In this document: positions 9,208-17,472 of the stretch, one piece after another
How positions within the stretch are numbered: the first letter of the stretch is position 1
Layout of the letters: each line of letters opens with the position of its first letter
DNA from: Pararhizobium sp. YC-54
Lineage (GTDB): Bacteria > Pseudomonadota > Alphaproteobacteria > Rhizobiales > Rhizobiaceae
DNA length: 64,000 nucleotides
Reading direction: 5' to 3'
Assembly (NCBI RefSeq): GCF_025847205.1
Contig: NZ_JAOYTH010000001.1
Coordinates: 186,001-250,000 of the forward strand
The notes under the pieces: generated by a model
The model's database searches: none
What the model was told of the DNA's origin: nothing
Seen by the model: the letters and a program-made list of their open reading frames with translations, nothing else
Position numbers and translations under genes: made by a program

Positions 9208-9255
9208 GGAACGGCTGCCGGTTCAACGGTTGCATGCCTCACGCCGAATTACTGA

Positions 9256-9279
9256 AGCCCGGATCATTCCGGGCTTTTC
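9256..9279 (+). terminator. Rho-independent terminator after the DUF2059 gene
   Basis: AGCCCGGA (9256-9263), loop TCAT, TCCGGGCT (9268-9275), then TTTT. Confidence 0.85.
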
Positions 9280-9299
9280 ATTTTGTATCCTGCCATCCC

Positions 9300-9330
9300 A
9301 GAGCGCTTCCGTTTAAAGATGAAGCGCTCT
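9300..9330. repeat. Intergenic inverted repeat
   Basis: AGAGCGCTTC (9300-9309) and GAAGCGCTCT (9321-9330) are perfect 10-bp arms around an 11-bp A/T-rich loop. No T run follows, so it is not a standard terminator. Such GAGCGC-arm palindromes recur between rhizobial genes; it sits between the DUF2059 terminator and gor. Confidence 0.6.
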
Positions 9331-9436
9331 ATATCAGCAGACACGGCGGAATCGCTGGTGAGGCGCATATCGCCCTTTGCGGCCGCAGCCTTACCCCGCC
9401 TCCCTTCGCATATGACCCGGCCGGGAGTATTTCAGC

Positions 9437-10828
9437 ATGGCTTCTTTCGATTATGACCTCTTCGTTATTGGCGGCGGTTCCGGCGGCGTGCGCAGCGGCC
9501 GTGTTGCTGCGGCTCTCGGCAAGAAGGTCGCGATTGCCGAGGAGTTCCGCTATGGCGGCACCTGCGTGATCCGCGGTTGCGTGCCGAAGAAGCTCTATGT
9601 GTATGCGTCGCAGTTTACCGAGCATTTCGAGGATGCGGAAGGTTTCGGCTGGAGCGTCGGCGAACGCACGTTCGACTGGCAGAAGCTGGTTAAGGCCAAG
9701 GAAAAGGAAATCACCCGGCTGGAAGGCCTCTACCAGAAGGGCCTTGCCAATGCCGGGGCGGAAATCCTGCATACGCGGGCGGAACTGACCGGGCCGAACA
9801 CCATCAGGCTGATCGACAGCGGCAAAACCGTCACCGCCGAGCGCATCGTCATTGCCGTCGGCGGCCACCCGACGCCGCACGACGCGCTGCCGGGGCATGA
9901 ACTCTGCATCAGCTCGAACGAAGCCTTCGACCTGCCGGAGTTGCCGAAGTCGATCATTATCGCCGGCGGCGGCTATATTGCGGTCGAATTCGCCAATATT
10001 TTCCATGGTCTCGGCGTCGAAACGACATTGATCTACCGCGGCAAGGAAATCCTGTCGCGCTTCGATCAGGACATGCGCCGCGGGCTCCATGCGGCAATGG
10101 AGCAGAAGGGCATTCGCATCCTGTGCGAGGACCTGATCCAGTCCGTCACCAAAAATGCCGATGGCCGGCTGACCGCTGAAACGATGAAGCATGGCGCGCT
10201 GGTCGCCGATCAGGTGATGCTGGCGCTTGGCCGTGTCCCCAATACCAAGGGCCTCGGTCTGGAGGCGGCAGGTGTTGCGGTCAATGAGCGCGGTGCGATC
10301 ATCGTTGACGCGTTTTCGCGCACCAGCGCGCCCGGCATCTATGCGCTCGGCGACGTGACCGACCGCGTTCAGCTGACCCCCGTCGCCATCCACGAGGCGA
10401 TGTGCTTCATCGAAACGGAATACAAGGGCAATCCGACATCCCCGGATCACGACCTGATCGCCACGGCCGTGTTTTCCCAGCCGGAAATCGGCACGGTCGG
10501 ACTGTCCGAAGAGGCCGCCGCCAAAAAATTCCAGGATCTGGAAATCTACCGGGCGGAGTTCCGGCCGATGAAGGCGACGCTGTCGGGACGCAGTGAAAAG
10601 ACAATCATGAAGCTGATCGTCAATGCAGCCGACCGCAAGGTTGTCGGCGTCCATATTCTCGGCCATGAAGCCGGCGAGATGGCGCAGTTGCTCGGGATCA
10701 CGCTGAAGGCAGGCTGCACCAAGGATGACTTCGACCGGACCATGGCCGTGCATCCGACGGCGACGGAGGAGCTGGTCACCATGTACAATCCGACCTACCG
10801 CGTGAAGAACGGCGAGAAGGTCGGCTAA
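9437..10828 (+). CDS. gor: Glutathione-disulfide reductase
   Basis: 463 aa FAD- and NADPH-dependent oxidoreductase of the cytoplasm. FAD-binding GGGSGGVRSGR is near residue 11, the redox-active disulfide lies in GGTCVIRGCVPKKLYVYAS, the NADPH-binding region is IIAGGGYIAVEFANI, and the C-terminal interface HPTATEELVTMY carries the catalytic histidine. CVIRGC rather than CVNVGC at the disulfide is typical of the Gor rather than the lipoamide dehydrogenase branch. The ATG at 9437 follows GGGAG at 10 nt. It keeps glutathione reduced. Confidence 0.95.
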   Translation: MASFDYDLFVIGGGSGGVRSGRVAAALGKKVAIAEEFRYGGTCVIRGCVPKKLYVYASQFTEHFEDAEGFGWSVGERTFDWQKLVKAKEKEITRLEGLYQKGLANAGAEILHTRAELTGPNTIRLIDSGKTVTAERIVIAVGGHPTPHDALPGHELCISSNEAFDLPELPKSIIIAGGGYIAVEFANIFHGLGVETTLIYRGKEILSRFDQDMRRGLHAAMEQKGIRILCEDLIQSVTKNADGRLTAETMKHGALVADQVMLALGRVPNTKGLGLEAAGVAVNERGAIIVDAFSRTSAPGIYALGDVTDRVQLTPVAIHEAMCFIETEYKGNPTSPDHDLIATAVFSQPEIGTVGLSEEAAAKKFQDLEIYRAEFRPMKATLSGRSEKTIMKLIVNAADRKVVGVHILGHEAGEMAQLLGITLKAGCTKDDFDRTMAVHPTATEELVTMYNPTYRVKNGEKVG

Positions 10829-11100
10829 ACCGGCACCGGTCACTTGCAAACCCGCAGGCAACGTGCGCGCGAAGTCATCGCTGAGCGCACTTTGCTGGCA
10901 CAATGGCTTTGCAATCCCCATGTTAACGTTTATAAGCCCGCATCCGCAAAATCGCTGTTTTCCCTCAAGGGAGGCTGCGGTTCAGGAATTGTACCGTTGA
11001 TACGCGGTTCAAAACCGGTTTCAGGCGGCATTGCCCGGAGGTGGTCCGGCGATGCGACTGCTGCTGCGGCGGACCTTGCGCAAGAGAACAGGTGATCGAC

Positions 11101-12474
11101 ATGGTACAGAATTGGACCCCGAACAGCTGGCGGCAGAAGCCCATCCAGCAGGTGCCGGATTTCCCGGACATGGCAGCGCTCGCAGCCGCCGAAGCGCAGC
11201 TTGCGACCTATCCGCCGCTGGTTTTTGCCGGTGAGGCGCGCCGCCTGAAGAGCCAGCTTGCCAGCGTTTCGGAAGGCAAGGGCTTCCTGTTGCAGGGCGG
11301 CGATTGCGCCGAGAGCTTTGCCGAACATGGCGCTGACACGATCCGCGACTTCTTCCGCGCCTTCCTGCAGATGGCTGTCGTCCTGACGTTCGGCGCCCAG
11401 CAGCCCGTCGTCAAGATCGGCCGTATCGCCGGCCAGTTCGCCAAGCCGCGTTCCTCCAATATCGAGAAGCAGGGCGACATCGAGCTGCCGAGCTATCGCG
11501 GCGACATCATCAACGGCATCGAGTTCAACGAAAAGGCCCGTATTCCGGACCCGGAACGCCAGATCATGGCCTATCGCCAGTCGGCGGCGACGCTGAACCT
11601 GCTGCGCGCCTTCGCGATGGGCGGCTACGCCAACCTCGAAAACGTGCACCAGTGGATGCTCGGTTTCGTCAAGGAAAGCCCGCAGGCCGAGCGCTACCGC
11701 AAGCTCGCCAACCGGATCTCCGAAACCATGGATTTCATGAAGGCGATCGGCATCACCTCGGAGAACCATCCGAGCCTGCGCGAGACCGATTTCTTCACCA
11801 GCCACGAGGCGCTGCTGCTCGGCTACGAGCAGGCGCTGACCCGCGTCGATTCGACCTCCGGCGACTGGTATGCCACGTCCGGCCACATGATCTGGATCGG
11901 CGATCGTACCCGCCAGGCCGATCACGCGCATATCGAATATTGCCGTGGCATCAAGAACCCGCTCGGTCTCAAGTGTGGTCCGTCGTTGACGGCTGACGGC
12001 CTGATCGAACTCATCGACCTGCTCAACCCGCAGAACGAAGCCGGCCGCCTGACGCTGATCTGCCGCTTCGGCCACGACAAGGTTGCCGATCATCTGCCGC
12101 GCCTGATCCGTGCGGTTGAAAAGGAAGGCCGCAAGGTCGTCTGGTCCTGCGATCCGATGCATGGCAACACGATCACGCTCAACAACTACAAGACCCGCCC
12201 GTTCGAGCGGATCCTGTCGGAAGTCGAGAGCTTCTTCCAGATCCACCGCGCCGAAGGCACGCATCCTGGCGGCATCCATATCGAGATGACGGGCAATGAC
12301 GTGACGGAATGCACAGGCGGCGCCCGCGCGCTGTCGGGTGCCGATCTTGCCGATCGCTACCACACCCATTGCGACCCGCGTCTGAATGCCGACCAGGCTC
12401 TTGAGCTTGCGTTCCTTCTTGCCGAGCGCATGAAGGGCGGCCGCGATGAAAAGCGCATGGTCGTCAACGGCTGA
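11101..12474 (+). CDS. aroF: Class II 3-deoxy-7-phosphoheptulonate synthase (DAHP synthase)
   Basis: 457 aa from the ATG at 11101. It catalyses the first step of the shikimate pathway, condensing PEP with erythrose 4-phosphate. The sequence is of the plant-like class II type: [20 protein letters not shown] at the start, then [39 protein letters not shown] [12 protein letters not shown], and [11 protein letters not shown] with [17 protein letters not shown]. These carry the metal-binding Cys, His, Glu and Asp. A 272-bp upstream region precedes it, with no recognised leader peptide or attenuator. Confidence 0.93.
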   Translation: MVQNWTPNSWRQKPIQQVPDFPDMAALAAAEAQLATYPPLVFAGEARRLKSQLASVSEGKGFLLQGGDCAESFAEHGADTIRDFFRAFLQMAVVLTFGAQQPVVKIGRIAGQFAKPRSSNIEKQGDIELPSYRGDIINGIEFNEKARIPDPERQIMAYRQSAATLNLLRAFAMGGYANLENVHQWMLGFVKESPQAERYRKLANRISETMDFMKAIGITSENHPSLRETDFFTSHEALLLGYEQALTRVDSTSGDWYATSGHMIWIGDRTRQADHAHIEYCRGIKNPLGLKCGPSLTADGLIELIDLLNPQNEAGRLTLICRFGHDKVADHLPRLIRAVEKEGRKVVWSCDPMHGNTITLNNYKTRPFERILSEVESFFQIHRAEGTHPGGIHIEMTGNDVTECTGGARALSGADLADRYHTHCDPRLNADQALELAFLLAERMKGGRDEKRMVVNG

Positions 12475-12514
12475 TCAGCGCCGCTGATAAAGCCTTGAAC
12501 GCATTGAAATTGAC

Positions 12515-12551
12515 AAAACCGGGTCGGCTGACGAAGCTGAACCGGTTTTTT
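12515..12551 (+). terminator. Terminator-like hairpin after the DAHP synthase gene
   Basis: AAAACCGG (12515-12522) can pair with CCGGTTTT (12542-12549), followed by further T residues. The loop is long (about 19 nt), so the strength is uncertain. Confidence 0.55.
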
Positions 12552-12596
12552 CATGCCTGCATGGCGGGTCAATCAGTACTTTCAAAGGGGATGAGC

Positions 12597-12995
12597 ATGG
12601 CGCAAGAGCATACCGGATCCTGCAATTGCGGCGCGGTCCGCTTTCGCACGCGTGGGACGCTGCGCGAGGTGATCGCCTGCCATTGTTCGCAATGCCGAAA
12701 GCAGACCGGACTATACTATGCGGCGACCAATGTTCTTGACAGCGAACTTAATCTCGAAGGGGCTGAGAATATCACCTGGTATCGTTCGAGTCCGCAGGCC
12801 CGCCGGGGGTTCTGCAAGACCTGCGGCTCGGCGCTGTTCTGGAAGATGGATGGTCTCGATTATTCGTCGATCATGGCCGGAGCCTTCGACACACCGACCG
12901 GCCTTGCCTTCGGCGTCCACATCTTTTGCGCCGACAAGGGCGATTTCTATGAGATCAACGATGACCTGCCGCAATTTGCGCAGTCCAATGCCTGA
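12597..12995 (+). CDS. GFA/CENP-V family zinc-binding protein
   Basis: 132 aa from the ATG at 12597, with AAAGGGG about 6 nt upstream. The Cys-rich zinc-binding pattern of the glutathione-dependent formaldehyde-activating (GFA) family is visible: GSCNCGAVRF, CHCSQCRKQTG and GFCKTCGSALFW. Family members have been proposed to act on S-hydroxymethylglutathione or to bind glutathione adducts, but most, including this one, have unknown substrates. It ends 22 bp from the convergent wHTH protein gene. Confidence 0.88.
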   Translation: MAQEHTGSCNCGAVRFRTRGTLREVIACHCSQCRKQTGLYYAATNVLDSELNLEGAENITWYRSSPQARRGFCKTCGSALFWKMDGLDYSSIMAGAFDTPTGLAFGVHIFCADKGDFYEINDDLPQFAQSNA

Positions 12996-13017
12996 TGGCT
13001 GGAAGCAGCTATCGGCT

Positions 13018-13938
13018 TCAAAGGCGGCCAGTGCCGATTGACCGGATGGCCTCGTTGTAGGCCCACTGCAGTGCGCAAAACTTGACGGATTGCCAGCGCT
13101 TGTAATCCTCAACGAACGAAGCTGTTGCCCAAATCCGGTTTCGGCTGCCATTGCGCTCCTGCCAACCGAGCGAGCCCAATGCTTCGGCGCGCGCGAAAAG
13201 ACGGCGGACATGTGTGCGCGAGAGCGAGTAGTGGCTGGAGAGTTCGGAGAAGCGCAGATCTTCGACCCAGTGGTGGCCGTCCTGCGGTTCGACATTGGCG
13301 ATCCGCGCGATGAAATCGTCCAGGATCAGGCCGCCATACTCGGTCCAGACGAAGCACGAGATGCTGAGCGGCGGTTCGCGCCATGCCGGGTCGGCGATCA
13401 GCCGCTTGGCGGCGAGCGGCTGGGCGCGGCAGAAAATCTCCGGATCTGCCTCCAGCCGTGCAACCCGGTCACCCTTGTCGATGAGGTCCAGGCTGCGCAT
13501 CTGGCCACGGAACCACAGCGTCATGGCCTCGTGGCTGGTCTCGGTCGGTTCCAGGGGACGGCTGCGCTTGCTGGGCGATCCCGCAACGTCGCGCACGAGC
13601 TTGTAGGCCCGCAACTCCGCCAGGAACGCCGTAGCGGTATTGCGGCTCGCCAGGCCCGTTTGCGCAATGACGCCGAGAAGCCTTGCTGCGGTGATGCCGG
13701 ACAGCGGATCGGCGGGGTCGCGCTGCAGATGCAGGGCGTAGGCCGCCTGGGTAAGAAGCCATTTCTGCTGGGCGGCAACCAGACGGGCGATCCGCGGAAA
13801 GTGATCGTATAGCTCGATCATATGCCGTGCGCCCTGCTGCAAGACGGGGAAGAGGAGAGGATTCGCCACAAACAGGTCAACCTCGGCGGAGAAGCTGACT
13901 TTGGTGGTGTCGATCGCAGATGACTGAATACCGGTCAT
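13018..13938 (-). CDS. Uncharacterised protein with two winged-helix-like segments
   Basis: 306 aa if started at the ATG at 13938 (MTGIQSSAIDTTK); a TTG at 13989 would add 17 residues and no start is backed by a strong ribosome-binding site. I do not recognise a named family. Two regions look like helix-turn-helix modules: about 110-150 (GITAARLLGVIAQTGLASRN then TATAFLAELRAYKLV) and about 225-265 (LRFSELSSHYSLSRTHVRRL). It has no membrane segments. It may be a DNA-binding regulator; its target is unknown. Monocistronic and convergent with the GFA gene. Confidence 0.6.
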   Translation of the reverse strand: MTGIQSSAIDTTKVSFSAEVDLFVANPLLFPVLQQGARHMIELYDHFPRIARLVAAQQKWLLTQAAYALHLQRDPADPLSGITAARLLGVIAQTGLASRNTATAFLAELRAYKLVRDVAGSPSKRSRPLEPTETSHEAMTLWFRGQMRSLDLIDKGDRVARLEADPEIFCRAQPLAAKRLIADPAWREPPLSISCFVWTEYGGLILDDFIARIANVEPQDGHHWVEDLRFSELSSHYSLSRTHVRRLFARAEALGSLGWQERNGSRNRIWATASFVEDYKRWQSVKFCALQWAYNEAIRSIGTGRL

Positions 13939-14092
13939 GTCTTTACCGAAAGTCCAGTGGGTCACTGTGTCGGGCCGGGAATCGGCCAAGGGCCTATTGT
14001 CGAGCTATGTCACTCGCAAAACGGTATAAGTCCATCATTTGTTTCACCAAAGGGTGCAAATAACAGACGATTCTTGCCTGCGCTCTATTCAG

Positions 14093-14128
14093 AAAAAAAA
14101 GACCGGACGGCAGGGCTGCCGTCCGGTC
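14093..14128 (-). terminator. Strong rho-independent terminator of tadE-tadG
   Basis: GACCGGACGGCAG (14101-14113) pairs perfectly with CTGCCGTCCGGTC (14116-14128) around a 2-nt loop; on the minus strand it is followed by eight T residues (complement of 14093-14100). Confidence 0.95.
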
Positions 14129-14155
14129 AGAGAAGGAAAAAGCATTTTGTGACGT

Positions 14156-15889
14156 TTATTGAACCAGAACCGGCTGCAGGCAGTTGACACCGGTGACGCG
14201 AACATCCGCTTCACCGACCCGCACACCGACTGCGAGAAGCAGGTTATAGATCAGCGTGTCGATCGCCGGCGTGACCGCGCCCAATGTCTGGGCGAGCGCC
14301 GCCTGAACGAGCTTGGGACTGCCGAGCGTCAGGAACAGCACCTGGATATCGACATCCAGGTTGTTGAGCAGGGTCTGCGTGGTCGAGGTCAGGATGTCCT
14401 TGGTCGAAACGCTTTTGACGGCGTTCGCGGCGACCTCGGACGGGCTGAACGTCAGTCTCTGCGGCTGCATGTTCTGTGTTTCGACATGGGCAAGCCCGTC
14501 AATCCTGACCAGCAAGGAGTCGAGGATCCGCGCTTTTTCGACCCTTGCCTCATCGCTGAAGTTTGACAGAACGGTAGGGTTCACCGTACCGATCGCGATT
14601 TCCGCGACTCCCGGAACGGCATCGATGGAGACGCTGGCATTGGTGTTTGAACCACCATAGCAGCGAATATCAGCGAGCTGGCCTTCCGCGTGGGCAACTT
14701 CGATGTAGATCGGCAGCTTGATCCGCAAGCCGGCAAGCAGGGCCAATCCATCGATATTCACTTCGATGGCAAGTCGCGTCTGAGCGGTGCGAACGGCCGA
14801 GCCGGGCGCGCCCAGCCTGTGCGCCGGTGTTTCAACCGGCGGCTCGCCGATGGCAAGTTTGACGCTGGCCGAGGCAATGCCCGGCAGGCCAGCCACGGCA
14901 GCCAGCGATATCTGGTTGGTGCCGTTTGCAAGTGCTGCCGCGGCCGAAACGATGTCGAGCGCGCTTACCTTCATCGCCCAGTTCGAGCCGGCGTCGACTT
15001 TCACTGCCTTTTTCGGATCGATGTTGAGGATCTGCGACAAGGTGAAGGTTTTCTTGTTGAGTTTGGTGGCCGTTTCGAGCGCTTTGAGGGCCGTCGTCGC
15101 GGTGCTGGAGATGCCGTGAACGGCCTGCATCGAGGCAAGCAGTTGCGGCATGGTCAGGTTGGCTTTCAGCACGTCGTCATAGCTCGCCGCCGTCAGGCTC
15201 AGGCGGGTGGCAACGCTTTTCAGGAAGGGCTGAACATCGACATCCGCATCTACCAGCGCCTCATAATCCATCACCTTCAAGGAGATCGTCGTGCCGAGCA
15301 TCTGCCCAAGCAGCTGATTGAGAATGCCGCCATTGAGGCTTGCCAGCCGTGAACCGATGGAGAAGGCCGCGAGCTTGGTGCTGGCGGCGGTGCCAACCGC
15401 GCTCATCGTCGGCGGTGCGCTGAACATGGCGGCAAGGTGCAGCGTGCCTTCCTTCTCGATCGAGACCTGGGCTGCGTCCGCCGGCGTGGCGTTGGGAATG
15501 AAACGTTGACCTGTTGCGAGCGCCGGGTCGGGGACATAGCGTCCCTTGACGATCGTGACGATGCCGTTCTTCATCGCGACAATGTCTTTCGGGATGACTT
15601 TTCCGTCCGGATCGATCAAGCCGTCCTTGGTCGCAATCGCCAGGGGAAGGCCATTGGTCTTGAAGTGATTGCGCGCCGCATTCTCGACATTGGGCAGATC
15701 GGAGGCCGCGACGATGGCGGTCAGGTCGGCGATGCCCTGCATCTCCTGCTTCTGCAGCGTCAGATAGCCAAAATCGACGCCCAGCCCGAGTGAAAGGACG
15801 ACGAGGGGTAGAACAAGGGCCGCGGAGACACCGATATTGCCCGAAGTATTGGTGAAAATATTGCGATGTTTCAGAGCTTCGCGGGCCAT
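14156..15889 (-). CDS. TadG-like pilus-assembly/pseudopilin-type protein
   Basis: 577 aa from the ATG at 15889, with GGAGGT just upstream. The N-terminus has the TadE/TadG pattern: a short basic stretch, GNIGVSAALVLPLVVLSLGL as the single membrane helix, then DFGYLTLQKQEMQGIADLTA, typical of Flp-pilus accessory proteins. The long remainder is extracytoplasmic. It partners with the tadE-like gene just upstream, whose stop overlaps this start by 1 nt (TGATG). The other tad/cpa genes (prepilin peptidase, TadA ATPase, secretin) are absent from this window, so this pair either serves a locus elsewhere or is free-standing. Confidence 0.85.
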   Translation of the reverse strand: MAREALKHRNIFTNTSGNIGVSAALVLPLVVLSLGLGVDFGYLTLQKQEMQGIADLTAIVAASDLPNVENAARNHFKTNGLPLAIATKDGLIDPDGKVIPKDIVAMKNGIVTIVKGRYVPDPALATGQRFIPNATPADAAQVSIEKEGTLHLAAMFSAPPTMSAVGTAASTKLAAFSIGSRLASLNGGILNQLLGQMLGTTISLKVMDYEALVDADVDVQPFLKSVATRLSLTAASYDDVLKANLTMPQLLASMQAVHGISSTATTALKALETATKLNKKTFTLSQILNIDPKKAVKVDAGSNWAMKVSALDIVSAAAALANGTNQISLAAVAGLPGIASASVKLAIGEPPVETPAHRLGAPGSAVRTAQTRLAIEVNIDGLALLAGLRIKLPIYIEVAHAEGQLADIRCYGGSNTNASVSIDAVPGVAEIAIGTVNPTVLSNFSDEARVEKARILDSLLVRIDGLAHVETQNMQPQRLTFSPSEVAANAVKSVSTKDILTSTTQTLLNNLDVDIQVLFLTLGSPKLVQAALAQTLGAVTPAIDTLIYNLLLAVGVRVGEADVRVTGVNCLQPVLVQ

Positions 15890-16311
15890 CAAATACCTCC
15901 CAGCCTGATTGTTGCGTAACGTTTGATTTCCTCATCGGGTAGCGCGAAGGAAAACAGTTTCCAGATCGGCAACTCGCTCGAGTCGTAGACAATGGTGACG
16001 GTAAACTGGTTCAGATTGCTGACGTCGTCCTCGACATCGACCGTGAGTTTCGTCTTGTTGATGAAGGCATAGTCCAGTGTCGATGTCTGGATGAATGATG
16101 TGGCGAGGCTCTTTCGTTCCGTCGCCGAAAGTCCGGCCACGGCGGTGCGTGCCGCATCAGCGGCGATCTGCTGGACCGCGTGGCTGGCACTCAGATAGAT
16201 GCCATAGCCGATCATGGTGAAAATGGTCAGGAAGAACAGCGGCGCGATGATCGCAAACTCCAGCGCTGCCGCACCGTCCTTATTGTTGCGTATCCGCGCG
16301 ATGAAAGACAT
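15889..16311 (-). CDS. TadE-like pseudopilin-family protein
   Basis: 140 aa from the ATG at 16311 (GGGAG upstream). One N-terminal membrane helix in the TadE signature: RNNKDGAAALEFAIIAPLFF followed by LTIFTMIGYGIYL, with Glu after the FA-type cleavage position. The remainder is a small periplasmic domain. It is translationally coupled to the TadG-like gene. The family supplies minor components for Flp/Tad pili, which are used in surface attachment. Confidence 0.87.
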   Translation of the reverse strand: MSFIARIRNNKDGAAALEFAIIAPLFFLTIFTMIGYGIYLSASHAVQQIAADAARTAVAGLSATERKSLATSFIQTSTLDYAFINKTKLTVDVEDDVSNLNQFTVTIVYDSSELPIWKLFSFALPDEEIKRYATIRLGGI

Positions 16312-16521
16312 ATAAACACACTCCCAGGTTTGCACCGGGTCGATATATCGATCCTGTTACACCTATATCGTGTGCGTCATTTGTTAATTTTTCTATACGC
16401 TAATAAACGGTCTTTTATATTTCTACGTTCAAATGTTGTATTCTTTGTATTTCTGATTGTGCCATATTCGCTCGGTTGTGCTGGAAGCGGCCGCGCCAGA
16501 GCCGGAATGGCACAGGCAAAG

Positions 16522-16707
16522 TCAGGTCTGCGCGCTTCCGGTATTCTTGTATTGCGCAAGCTGCCCTTGCAATCGGCCGACATCGGTGCGCAATTCGGCG
16601 ATTTCGCGCAGCAGCACCGTATCGATTTTGTGATGCAGCGAAATCAGCTCGACTTCAGATTTGAGATTGACCTCGTAGTCTTTCGAGGCATTGAAACGAT
16701 CCTTCAT
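16522..16707 (-). pseudogene. C-terminal remnant of a DUF1003 membrane protein
   Basis: A 61-residue open frame (KDRFNASKDYEVNLKSEVEL then ISLHHKIDTVLLREIAELRT) matches the cytosolic C-terminal tail of DUF1003 proteins, where a DYxVNLKAE-type stretch precedes a short coiled coil. The two membrane helices that should precede it are missing. The similarity stops at about 16707, exactly where the leader of the Imm11-type gene begins on the other strand. It is therefore read as a 5'-truncated relic; an expressed short protein cannot be excluded, though no good ribosome-binding site precedes its ATG. Confidence 0.55.
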
Positions 16708-16748
16708 TGCCTGCGGGATTTTCGAGACAGGCGACGAGCAGGGGTAAC

Positions 16749-17345
16749 ATGGTTTATTTTCTCAGTTACATGAGCGAAGAGGTTTACAGCTACACGTGTC
16801 GCGCCTTGGATGGCGACGTCAACAAGATACAAGCTATTGATCTCACTCGGGATGGCGGTGTTCGAATTCGGCCCGGCTACTCGTATTATGGCCGGCCGCT
16901 TGAACCGACACACATCCCTACGAAGATCGAACTCTCAGGGCCCAAGCGGCCGATTCGGGATATCTACGCAGCCTACGGCTTGATTGTGAGCGCGAAGTTC
17001 AAAGACGTCATCGAAAGTTTCGAGCCGAACGTCCATCAGTTCTTTCCCATCGAGCTTGTATGGGAAGATGGCAGCCATGCCGCCGACCGATTCTGGTTCA
17101 TTCCCTGCAATCGCCTGGATACAGTTGATCGCGCGAAGACGACGTTCGAGTTTCGCAATGTCTGGTTCCTGGACGGCAGCAAGAAGGAACTGGTCTTCAG
17201 CCGACCGCAGCTTGGCAACCATCATGTCTGGATTGATAAGTACATCGTGATGCCGACGCCGGCGATCAGCGAGGCATTGAAGGCATCCCTGGATGCAGCC
17301 GGCATTACCGGCGCACACTATCAGCATTTTCCAGAGACGGGTTGA
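16749..17345 (+). CDS. Imm11/DUF1629-type immunity protein (orphan)
   Basis: 198 aa from the ATG at 16749, with AGGGG 5 nt upstream. The sequence fits the Imm11 (DUF1629) immunity family of polymorphic toxin systems. The central and C-terminal patterns are FKDVIESFEPNVHQFFPIEL, then FWFIPCNRLDTVD, then ELVFSRPQLGNHHVWIDKYI and ISEALKASLDAAGITGAHYQ. Family members protect against toxins delivered by contact-dependent or secretion systems. No toxin, Rhs, VgrG or secretion gene is adjacent. The gene uses more A/T-rich codons than its neighbours and lies directly beside a truncated DUF1003 relic, consistent with acquisition or erosion of a larger cassette. Confidence 0.75.
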   Translation: MVYFLSYMSEEVYSYTCRALDGDVNKIQAIDLTRDGGVRIRPGYSYYGRPLEPTHIPTKIELSGPKRPIRDIYAAYGLIVSAKFKDVIESFEPNVHQFFPIELVWEDGSHAADRFWFIPCNRLDTVDRAKTTFEFRNVWFLDGSKKELVFSRPQLGNHHVWIDKYIVMPTPAISEALKASLDAAGITGAHYQHFPETG

Positions 17346-17472
17346 CTTATAGGCGAGCAGGAATGTTCACCAAACGCGTTCCGAAAGTATTCCACATTTG
17401 AGTTAGGGGCTGGATTTTAGCCCATGCCGGTGATTTGCGGAAACGCCGATCAAACCGGCGTCCGGCTTCTTT

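Noticed and set aside
10829..11100. Leader of the DAHP synthase gene considered as an amino-acid attenuator
   Set aside because: No short leader frame rich in Trp, Phe or Tyr followed by competing hairpins was found.
9329..12369. Long minus-strand frames across gor and the DAHP synthase gene
   Set aside because: Both cover genes with complete active-site motifs on the plus strand; no start sites or domains on the minus strand.
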